NCBI GenBank assembly: GCA_026394935.1
Contig: JAPLZR010000014.1
Span: 1 to 5,020, forward strand
Source of the DNA: Candidatus Woesearchaeota archaeon
Lineage (GTDB): Archaea; Nanobdellota; Nanobdellia; Woesearchaeales; ARS49
DNA length: 5,020 nucleotides
Reading direction: 5' to 3'
Below the pieces are notes generated by a model. That model had not been told where the DNA came from, made no database searches, and saw nothing but the letters and a program-made list of their open reading frames with translations. The number at the start of each line of letters is the position of its first letter. Position 1 is the stretch's first letter. Shown here one piece after another: positions 1 through 4,384 of the stretch. The position numbers were made by a program, and so were the translations under genes.

Positions 1-720
1 AGACATAATCTGAGATTCCTTTAAACGAGCGATATCTGCATGAGTCTTAGGCTTGACAAGAGTAGAAACGCGCTGTTTCAAAACAGAAGATTCCTGCTCA
101 AAAACACGCAACTTCTGCTCAAATGACTTATTCTTTTCAAACAAGAACGCATTATCCTTTCTGGCACGCGAAAGAGCAGAATACAAACGAACAACATCAT
201 CATCACGCTTCTCCTCAATAATTTCCTCCTCTTTTTTCTCTTCTTTCGGAGTCAAAAGCGCAAGAGCACCACGAATACTAATCTCCTCCTTCAAAACAAG
301 CTCAACAACATCCTCAAAAACACTCAAGCGCTGTTCTTTTTCCAGAAAAGAACGAATCCTTGCCATAAGAGGCTTAACCTTCCTGAACGCAAGCAAAGCA
401 CTAGCCAAAGCATCCATCTCATGACTGTTCTGAAATGAAAAACCAGCAGTCATACGCCTCTTTTCATCAACACGAACGTCCTCAGAAGGACCAAAAACCT
501 TAGCGCCAAGCTTCACAGAACAATCATCAACAAAAGAAGGAATCTTGGACTTATCACTGCCAACCAAAATAACCCTGCCAAATTTCATCAATTTTGCAAT
601 CAAGGAATCCAAATCAAGACCTTTCTCAGAACCAACAGCAACAAGCCCGCCATTCAAATTAAGAACTGCCCAGCCAACAGCAGTACCAGGATCAACGCCA
701 GCAACAAGCTTACTTAACAA
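1..720 (-). CDS. DUF460 / COG2433 RuvC-like (RNase H fold) predicted nuclease, C-terminus outside window
   Basis: The frame is open for all 240 codons from 720 to the window edge. The N-terminus reads KLVAGVDPGTAVGWAVL (residues 4-20), the first strand of a RuvC/YqgF-type RNase H fold with the likely metal ligand D10. Later family-like blocks are VILVGSDKSKIPSF (about 50-63), EDVRVDEKRR (80-89) and NSHEMDALASALLAFRK (98-114), where E101/D103 would supply the last acidic ligands. After about residue 120 the chain becomes charged and helical, including a Lys/Glu-rich stretch (about 159-171) and a coiled-coil-like segment, as expected for COG2433 proteins. The substrate of this archaeal family is not established to my knowledge; nuclease activity is inferred from the fold. 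The start chosen is TTG at 720-718 because a GAGGT site sits 7 bases upstream. An ATG at 777-775 is in frame but has no ribosome site. The gene overlaps the upstream membrane-protein gene by 11 bases, so it is probably translated from the same mRNA. Confidence 0.88.
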   Translation of the reverse strand, partial: MLSKLVAGVDPGTAVGWAVLNLNGGLVAVGSEKGLDLDSLIAKLMKFGRVILVGSDKSKIPSFVDDCSVKLGAKVFGPSEDVRVDEKRRMTAGFSFQNSHEMDALASALLAFRKVKPLMARIRSFLEKEQRLSVFEDVVELVLKEEISIRGALALLTPKEEKKEEEIIEEKRDDDVVRLYSALSRARKDNAFLFEKNKSFEQKLRVFEQESSVLKQRVSTLVKPKTHADIARLKESQIMS

Positions 721-1333
721 TAATATTACCTCTGCCTTTTTTAATCCTCTTAAGCAAACCCTTAGCCTCCAAATCATCAATCATCAAAGAAATCTTAGCT
801 TCAGAATAAGGAAAGTTCTTCCTGATATCCTTTTGAGTAGTTCGTCCACCTTCCTTCTCAACAAACTCCAAAATTTTTTGCAAGTCATCAGCAACCTCCC
901 TGATAATCTTCCTTGGCCGGGAAACCCTGTAAGCAATAAAACCAAGAACAACAAAAACAAAAAGCCAAACAAGCCAAGAAGTCACAGGAGCATCCTGAAC
1001 AACATCCTCAACCAAAGGAACCTCAGGAGTCTCAACAGAAAGCTCATCAACATTAGGAAGCAAAATCAAGTCAAAAACATAATCGCCATCTGAAACAGCA
1101 GAAATGTTCTCATCAATGTCTAAGTCTTTGAAACGAGCACTCAAAGTATAATTACCAGGCGGAACAGAAAAAGAATAAGTTCCACCAACAGCAACCATCT
1201 GCTGTCTTGGAGAAGTATCAATCTCAACCACTGAATTCGGCAGTTTATTCAAGCCAAAGTCATAAACACTTCCATGAATAACGGCTCCCAAAACAGAAGG
1301 AAGCAACACCAACAATACCCAAACCCGCTTCAT
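710..1333 (-). CDS. Membrane-anchored winged-helix protein with extracytoplasmic beta-sandwich (COG2512-like)
   Basis: This is a 207-residue protein. Residues 1-17 form a signal peptide (MKRVW, hydrophobic core, then LGA). Residues 18-95 look like a carboxypeptidase-regulatory/PEGA-type beta-sandwich, with GSVYDFGLNKLPNSVVEI and VPPGNYTLSARF typical of such folds. An acidic Pro/Val linker runs to about 117, and one transmembrane helix spans about 118-137, followed by the basic residues RPRK. Residues about 146-207 form a winged helix: GGRTTQKDIRKNFPYSEAKI gives the first helices, SLMIDDLEAKGLLKRI the recognition part, and KKGRGNIIVK the wing. This matches the archaeal membrane-associated regulator type, with a sensor-like domain outside and a DNA-binding domain inside. 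Its ligand and targets cannot be told from sequence. A TATA box 24 bases ahead of the ATG and no ribosome site suggest a leaderless mRNA. It is the first gene of an operon with the DUF460 nuclease. Confidence 0.85.
   Translation of the reverse strand: MKRVWVLLVLLPSVLGAVIHGSVYDFGLNKLPNSVVEIDTSPRQQMVAVGGTYSFSVPPGNYTLSARFKDLDIDENISAVSDGDYVFDLILLPNVDELSVETPEVPLVEDVVQDAPVTSWLVWLFVFVVLGFIAYRVSRPRKIIREVADDLQKILEFVEKEGGRTTQKDIRKNFPYSEAKISLMIDDLEAKGLLKRIKKGRGNIIVK
728..732 (-). promoter_or_regulatory. Ribosome binding site deciding the TTG start of the DUF460 gene
   Basis: On the minus strand GAGGT is followed by 7 bases and then TTG at 720. It lies inside the last codons of the upstream gene. It explains how this overlapping second cistron is initiated and favours TTG over the in-frame ATG at 777. 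Confidence 0.6.
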
Positions 1334-1356
1334 ATAATATGCTGCTTGCGTTCACG

Positions 1357-1364
1357 TATATAAA
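1357..1364 (-). promoter_or_regulatory. TATA box of the winged-helix/DUF460 operon
   Basis: The minus strand reads TTTATATA, the archaeal TATA consensus. Its downstream edge is 24 bases from the ATG at 1333, which places transcription start at or next to the start codon (a leaderless mRNA). No GGAGG-like site precedes the ATG. Confidence 0.7.
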
Positions 1365-1491
1365 GATTACGAGCTTTTTCATGGAAAAGAAGCTCAAATC
1401 AGCTTTCCTAAAGTAAAATAAGGCAGAATAAAGTCTTGTAAAGCTTTAAAGGGAGAATGATAATTTCTTTTGTTGGCATTTTGAAAGTATG
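1365..1491. other. Divergent intergenic region between the two operons
   Basis: This A/T-rich stretch lies between two back-to-back promoters. No credible gene is visible. It contains a possible hairpin (1371-1379 pairing with 1387-1395, GAGCTT/AAGCTC core with one G-T wobble and a 7-base loop) and several AGCTTT-like words (near 1410 and 1441). These could be regulator sites shared by the divergent operons or chance in A/T-rich DNA; I see nothing decisive. Confidence 0.3.
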
Positions 1492-1499
1492 TTTATAAG
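1492..1499 (+). promoter_or_regulatory. TATA box for the secreted helical protein / lipoprotein operon
   Basis: TTTATAAG resembles the archaeal TATA box. Transcription would start near 1520-1524, leaving a leader of about 27-30 bases that contains the GGAGG site at 1538-1542. This differs from the leaderless layout of the divergent operon. Confidence 0.55.
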
Positions 1500-1537
1500 T
1501 GACTTAAACCACAGATAACAATATGAAATTCAACTAT

Positions 1538-1542
1538 GGAGG
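1538..1542 (+). promoter_or_regulatory. Ribosome binding site fixing the start at 1551
   Basis: GGAGG lies 8 bases ahead of the ATG at 1551. An ATG at 1536 in the same frame immediately abuts this site and would add MEADK before the signal peptide, so it is unlikely to be the start. Confidence 0.75.
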
Positions 1543-1550
1543 CAGATAAA

Positions 1551-2537
1551 ATGAAACAATTGATAGCAATACTCGCTATCTTATTGGTGGCATTATCTCC
1601 AGTAGTATTTGCGGAAGAAAACGCAACTGCTGAAGACAATCAAACCCAAGAAGCGGGAAAAACATTGAGAGAAAGAGCACAAATAGCAAAAAACGCAGCA
1701 TACGACGCGCGTGAAGTTGCAAAAGAAGCAGTACAAGACGTGCGTGAAGCTGTAAAAGAAGTAAAGGCAGCACGAAACGAAACACGCGGAAAAATCGCAG
1801 AAATAGGAGAAGGACTCAAAGCGTGCAAAAACAGCAAGACAACTGACTGCGACAGCAAAAGAAAAGAAGGAAAAGTACAGGCAAAAGACGTGCTAGTAAA
1901 AGCAGCACAAGATGTTGCAGCAATGCTTGAAACAGCCAAAGCAAAAGTTCAGGCATCAGAAGTCGCTGACAAAGAAGAAATTACTGTCAAACTCGACGAG
2001 CAAATAACAAAGATAGGTGAAGAAAAAGCAAAAGCTGAAGCATTAACCGAGAACAGCACAAAGAAAGAAATCCAAACAGCTGCAAAAGACCTCAGAAAAG
2101 CGATCCAGGAAGGAAAACGCGCACTCAAATACGCAGCGCACAAGATGGTCCAGAGCAAGCTTGGCGGAGTGCTGACAATATCAGAACAGCTCGTAACAAA
2201 GCTTGAGAACAGGCTCCAAAAGCTGGCAGAGAAAGGAGCAGATGTCAGCAGCATAAGCCTTGACGCATTCAAAGCAAAGATTGCAGAAGCAAAAACACTC
2301 TACGAAGAAGCTGCAACGGCATTTGAAAAATCAAAAGAAACAGTTGCTGAAGGCGAAAAAGACGAGTTCATGAAGCAGGCAACAGAAAAAATGCAGGCTT
2401 CACACAAAGCACTGAAGGAAGCACGAGAAATGCTGAAAGAACTCCTTCAGAAGATGAAAGAACTCGAAACCAAAGCACCTGCAAAGGCAGCAGAAACAAA
2501 CACGAGCGCAACACCAGAAGTCAACGCTACAGCGTAA
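1551..2537 (+). CDS. Secreted, nearly all-helical coiled-coil-rich protein of unknown function
   Basis: This protein has 328 residues from the ATG served by GGAGG. Residues 1-21 are a signal peptide (MKQ, long hydrophobic core, VFA) with likely cleavage before EEN. The mature part is Ala/Lys/Glu-rich helix almost throughout, in two long blocks (about 37-200 and 207-308) separated by a short break at KLGGV (203-207). The only two cysteines, C92 and C100, flank a short polar stretch (KNSKTTD) between helices and could form a disulfide closing a helical hairpin. Six N-X-S/T sequons (N24, N30, N76, N168, N317, N325) lie mostly in the flexible ends, which would suit archaeal N-glycosylation outside the cell. 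A low-complexity Ala/Thr tail ends the protein. I do not recognise a named family. The lipoprotein gene follows after 32 bases and is probably in the same operon, so a joint cell-envelope role is plausible but inferred. Confidence 0.85.
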   Translation: MKQLIAILAILLVALSPVVFAEENATAEDNQTQEAGKTLRERAQIAKNAAYDAREVAKEAVQDVREAVKEVKAARNETRGKIAEIGEGLKACKNSKTTDCDSKRKEGKVQAKDVLVKAAQDVAAMLETAKAKVQASEVADKEEITVKLDEQITKIGEEKAKAEALTENSTKKEIQTAAKDLRKAIQEGKRALKYAAHKMVQSKLGGVLTISEQLVTKLENRLQKLAEKGADVSSISLDAFKAKIAEAKTLYEEAATAFEKSKETVAEGEKDEFMKQATEKMQASHKALKEAREMLKELLQKMKELETKAPAKAAETNTSATPEVNATA

Positions 2538-2540
2538 ACC

Positions 2541-2548
2541 TTAAATAA
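2541..2548 (+). promoter_or_regulatory. Possible weak internal TATA box ahead of the lipoprotein gene
   Basis: TTAAATAA is centred about 25 bases before the ATG at 2570, the spacing expected for a leaderless start. A GGTGA word just ahead of that ATG and the short gap to the upstream gene argue equally for simple co-transcription. Confidence 0.25.
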
Positions 2549-2569
2549 GACTGAACGGATGGTGAAAAA

Positions 2570-2839
2570 ATGAACGCAAAACTCGTTTTTGTAGTGCTAA
2601 GCGTACTGTTACTATTAGCAGCATGTGCAAAACCAGCTGAAAAACCAGCGGCAAAGCCAGAAGGACAACCTGCAGCACCGGCAACGGCTCCAGCAGAACC
2701 TTCAGCTGAAGATACAACAGCAAGCGACATCGAAAGCTCAAGCGCAGAAGTTGACGCAATAAGCAATGACCTTAATACAACAGCAATAGACGACATAGAC
2801 AAGGACCTTGCAGAAATAGACAACCTGGACTTGGGCTAA
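2570..2839 (+). CDS. Small lipoprotein with Ala/Pro-rich linker and acidic tail
   Basis: This protein has 89 residues. A short basic start (MNAK) and a hydrophobic core lead to the lipobox LAAC, so C19 is the likely lipidated residue and the mature protein would be about 71 residues, tethered to the outer face of the membrane. Residues 20-44 are an Ala/Pro/Lys-rich flexible linker (repeated KPA words). Residues 45-89 are strongly acidic, rich in Asp/Glu/Ser, and probably helical (EVDAISNDLNTTAIDDIDKD), with one sequon at NTT. The start is supported by GGTGA four bases ahead of the ATG. The acidic tail contrasts with the Lys-rich secreted protein encoded just upstream, so the two could bind each other, but that is inference. 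No family is recognised. Confidence 0.8.
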   Translation: MNAKLVFVVLSVLLLLAACAKPAEKPAAKPEGQPAAPATAPAEPSAEDTTASDIESSSAEVDAISNDLNTTAIDDIDKDLAEIDNLDLG

Positions 2840-2866
2840 TTTTTTATTTTTTTCTTAACTTTTTTA
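2840..2866 (+). terminator. T-rich archaeal terminator after the lipoprotein gene
   Basis: Directly after the TAA come T runs of six, seven and six bases broken by short words. T-rich tracts without a hairpin are the usual archaeal termination signal. The last run overlaps the TATA box of rtcA. Confidence 0.65.
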
Positions 2867-2868
2867 TA
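2861..2868 (+). promoter_or_regulatory. TATA box of rtcA, embedded in the upstream terminator
   Basis: TTTTTATA is centred about 26 bases ahead of the rtcA ATG at 2891. That spacing predicts transcription start at or beside the start codon, and no ribosome site is present between them. The element shares bases with the last T run of the lipoprotein terminator. Confidence 0.6.
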
Positions 2869-2890
2869 CTGACTTCTGTTTCCAGCTCTA

Positions 2891-3961
2891 ATGATTATTC
2901 TAGACGGCAGTTATTTGGAAGGCGGAGGACAAATAGTCAGAACAGCACTCGCGCTAAGCAGCCTCACAGGACAGCCTTTTAGGGTAGTCAACATACGCCC
3001 AGCAAGAAAAAACCCAGGACTAAAAGCACAACACGTACAATGCGTAAAAGCATTACAACAGCTGTGCAATGCAAAAGCAGACGGAGCAGAACTCGGAAGC
3101 AAAGAATTACTATTTGTTCCAGGCAAAATAGAAGCAAAAAATTTGACAATAGACATAGGCACAGCAGGAAGCATAACATTACTCTTACAGGCAGTATTAT
3201 TGCCCTGCATGTTCGCAAACAAAACACACAAACTGACGATTGTAGGCGGAACTGACACAGAATGGAGCATGCCAATAGACTATTTTGCCAATGTGTTAGT
3301 TCCACAATACAGAAGGGTGTGCGGGCTGGAAGTAAAAGTGCTAAAAAGAGGATACTACCCAAAAGGAGGAGGACAGGTCGAGCTGACAATCAAACCAATA
3401 GTGAAAAGAAACGAATTTGAAACTTTTGAAGACTTTACAGCAGCACTAAAACACAAAGCATTCGTGCTTGAACAAGGGAAATTAGTCTGCATAAAAGGAA
3501 CATCTCACGCAAGCAAAACACTAGAAAACGCAAAAGTAGCAGACAGACAAGCAAGCGCAGCAAAACAAGCACTTTCTGGTTTGAATGTTCCGATTGAGAT
3601 AACAACAGAATACGCAGACACTTTGTCAACAGGCTCAGGCATCACATTATGGGCAATATTCGCGAAAAACGACGATATTGATAATGAAAATCCGATAAGA
3701 ACAGGAGCAGACGCACTCGGAGAATTAGGCAAGCCAGCAGAAAAAGTAGGAACAGAAGCAGCACAGAAATTACTGAAAGAACTAAACGCGCCTGTTGACA
3801 GTCATTTAGCAGACAATCTCATACCATTAATGGCACTATGCAAGCCAAGCAAGATAACAACAACACAAATAACACTGCACGCAAAGACGAACATTTGGGT
3901 AACAGAACAGTTCTTGGGGAAAACGTTTGAAATAAAAGAAAACACAATTACGTCAAACTAG
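2891..3961 (+). CDS. rtcA: RNA 3'-terminal phosphate cyclase
   Basis: This protein has 356 residues, close to the usual family length of about 340. The family converts an RNA 3'-phosphate to a 2',3'-cyclic phosphate through a covalent His-AMP intermediate, using ATP. Hallmarks seen in order are DGSYLEGGGQIVRTALALS (5-23), RPARKNPGLKAQH (37-49), GTAGS (90-94), GGTDTEWSMPIDYF (119-132), KRGYYPKGGGQVEL (152-165), a variable insert region (about 180-270) and DSHLADNLIPLMAL near the C-terminus. H305 in the last motif corresponds to the nucleotidylated histidine. The N-terminus MIILDGSY is typical, so the start is secure; it is probably leaderless. No rtcB or other RNA-repair gene is visible nearby, so its cellular substrate is open. 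Its last eight codons and stop lie in or touch a 37-base repeat found again 412 bases downstream, so the present end was probably preserved by a duplication. Confidence 0.95.
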   Translation: MIILDGSYLEGGGQIVRTALALSSLTGQPFRVVNIRPARKNPGLKAQHVQCVKALQQLCNAKADGAELGSKELLFVPGKIEAKNLTIDIGTAGSITLLLQAVLLPCMFANKTHKLTIVGGTDTEWSMPIDYFANVLVPQYRRVCGLEVKVLKRGYYPKGGGQVELTIKPIVKRNEFETFEDFTAALKHKAFVLEQGKLVCIKGTSHASKTLENAKVADRQASAAKQALSGLNVPIEITTEYADTLSTGSGITLWAIFAKNDDIDNENPIRTGADALGELGKPAEKVGTEAAQKLLKELNAPVDSHLADNLIPLMALCKPSKITTTQITLHAKTNIWVTEQFLGKTFEIKENTITSN

Positions 3962-3972
3962 CCAATTTAATG
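3936..3972. repeat. 37-base direct repeat, copy 1 (rtcA 3' end)
   Basis: This sequence recurs in the same orientation at 4348-4384 with 36 of 37 bases identical; the one difference is at 3965 (A) versus 4377 (G). The match stops abruptly on both sides. This copy carries the last codons and TAG stop of rtcA plus 11 following bases. On the minus strand it also supplies the last codon (His) and TAA stop of the truncated PIN-toxin frame. Confidence 0.92.
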
Positions 3973-4032
3973 ACTGAACTCAGTTAATTCGTGTACTGCA
4001 AAAATAACATTGGCATCAACAACAAGATCCAT
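3967..4032 (-). pseudogene. Truncated PIN-domain (VapC-like) toxin, first 20 codons only
   Basis: The frame starts at an ATG one base after the antitoxin stop codon, the usual layout of VapBC operons. It reads MDLVVDANVIFAVHELTEFS and then His-stop, 21 residues against roughly 130 for a complete VapC. The VVDAN block with D6 is the first strand of a PIN RNase domain and carries its first metal-binding acid. The remaining acids and the rest of the fold are absent, so it cannot be an active nuclease. The 20 toxin-derived codons end exactly at the insert boundary (3973); the last residue and stop come from repeat copy 1. I infer that the toxin was cut when the segment moved, or deleted at that junction later. 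Confidence 0.65.
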
Positions 4033-4033
4033 T

Positions 4034-4264
4034 TCACTTCGCCAATCTTCTCAGCCTGTCACTCACGGATTTACTTACCTCTTTGCCAAGCCTCAAAGTA
4101 TCAGCTTCTGTTATTTTGCTCTTTGCCTTAAACTTTCTCAAAAATTCCATATCCTCAACCTTCTGCATAAAAGCCTGCCTTGCAACCTCAGACCAGTTCA
4201 TCTCAGGAAAAGAATCCATCTTCTCCTTCAGCTCAACCGGCACAGCCAAAGTCATAGTAGTCAT
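4034..4264 (-). CDS. vapB: VapB-like ribbon-helix-helix antitoxin, now without a toxin
   Basis: This 76-residue protein starts at ATG 4264, chosen because GGAGG lies 5 bases upstream; a TTG at 4276 overlaps that site and is rejected. The N-terminus MTTMTLAVPVELKEKMD is the beta strand and first helix of a ribbon-helix-helix DNA-binding domain, followed by the second helix in NWSEVARQAFMQKV (about 26-39). The charged helical tail (about 40-76), with SKITEADTLRLGKEVSKSVS, is of the type that wraps a PIN toxin in archaeal VapBC pairs. In the family, antitoxin dimers both repress their own promoter and block the toxin. Here the toxin partner is reduced to a 20-codon stub, so only DNA binding, or cross-protection against a related toxin elsewhere, remains possible. 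Promoter, ribosome site and frame are intact, so the gene may still be expressed. The symbol rests on family resemblance and operon layout. Confidence 0.75.
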   Translation of the reverse strand: MTTMTLAVPVELKEKMDSFPEMNWSEVARQAFMQKVEDMEFLRKFKAKSKITEADTLRLGKEVSKSVSDRLRRLAK

Positions 4265-4269
4265 TTTAA

Positions 4270-4274
4270 CCTCC
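4270..4274 (-). promoter_or_regulatory. Ribosome binding site of the antitoxin gene
   Basis: GGAGG on the minus strand is 5 bases ahead of the ATG at 4264. It excludes the TTG at 4276 as start. Confidence 0.75.
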
Positions 4275-4277
4275 AAT

Positions 4278-4302
4278 TATGTGTAAATATGTATGTTATG
4301 TG
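4278..4302. promoter_or_regulatory. Possible antitoxin operator: tandem TATGTR words
   Basis: On the plus strand TATGTG (4278-4283), TATGTA (4288-4293) and TATGTG (4297-4302) lie 10 and 9 bases apart, about one helical turn, between the TATA box and the ribosome site. Ribbon-helix-helix repressors commonly bind short repeats on one face of the helix, so this may be the autoregulatory site. It is inferred from position and spacing only. Confidence 0.4.
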
Positions 4303-4306
4303 CGAA

Positions 4307-4320
4307 TATATAAAGGTTTT
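4307..4320 (-). promoter_or_regulatory. BRE and TATA box of the antitoxin gene
   Basis: The minus strand reads AAAACC followed by TTTATATA (TATA at 4314-4307), a good archaeal BRE-TATA pair. Transcription would begin near 4284, giving a leader of about 20 bases that contains the GGAGG site. Confidence 0.7.
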
Positions 4321-4347
4321 GGTCTATATTCTGATGGCGCTTCTTGT

Positions 4348-4384
4348 AAGAAAACACAATTACGTCAAACTAGCCAGTTTAATG
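4348..4384. repeat. 37-base direct repeat, copy 2 (coiled-coil gene 3' end)
   Basis: This is the partner of 3936-3972 at an offset of 412 bases, with one mismatch. It carries the last codons and TAA stop (4362-4360) of the minus-strand coiled-coil gene. It also retains, on the plus strand and now unused, the equivalent of the rtcA tail and its TAG (4371-4373), a relic showing the ancestral overlap. Confidence 0.92.

Larger units (their letters stand above)
3973..4347. mobile_element. Probable inserted toxin-antitoxin fragment between direct repeats
   Basis: This 375-base segment is bounded exactly by the two repeat copies. It holds a complete minus-strand antitoxin gene with its own TATA box and ribosome site, and the first 20 codons of a PIN-domain toxin, cut at the left edge. 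No integrase, transposase or matching terminal inverted repeats are present, so the mechanism of entry is unknown. Removing the segment plus one repeat copy would restore two convergent genes overlapping tail to tail by 14 bases. Wobble-base preference resembles that of neighbouring minus-strand genes, so a source in the same or a similar genome is likely. An assembly artefact is the main alternative. Confidence 0.55.

Noticed and set aside
545..1093. Long plus-strand open frame (182 codons)
   Set aside because: It overlaps the well-supported winged-helix gene and the DUF460 gene on the other strand. Its product is low-complexity Asn/Leu/Lys without domain features, as expected from an antisense shadow in A/C-rich DNA.
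1371..1395. Imperfect hairpin in the divergent intergenic region
   Set aside because: It has only six perfect pairs plus a wobble and two A-T pairs in A/T-rich DNA, with no T run and no second copy. I kept it as a note in the intergenic entry rather than as a regulatory call.
1381..1416. Eleven-codon plus-strand frame behind a TATA-like word (MEKKLKSAFLK)
   Set aside because: The TATA word is better read on the minus strand, where it has consensus form and leaderless spacing. The frame is too short and has no independent support.
1536..1550. Upstream in-frame ATG for the secreted protein
   Set aside because: It abuts the GGAGG site that serves the ATG at 1551 and would put charged residues before the signal peptide.
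3973..3984. Short inverted repeat (ACTGA-AC-TCAGT) at the left edge of the insert, as a possible terminal repeat
   Set aside because: No matching sequence occurs at the right edge near 4347, so it does not behave like a transposon end. Five-base arms can occur by chance.
3936..4384. The two repeats as a CRISPR array
   Set aside because: There are only two copies, 375 bases apart, and both lie in the 3' ends of protein genes. The intervening DNA carries genes rather than a spacer.
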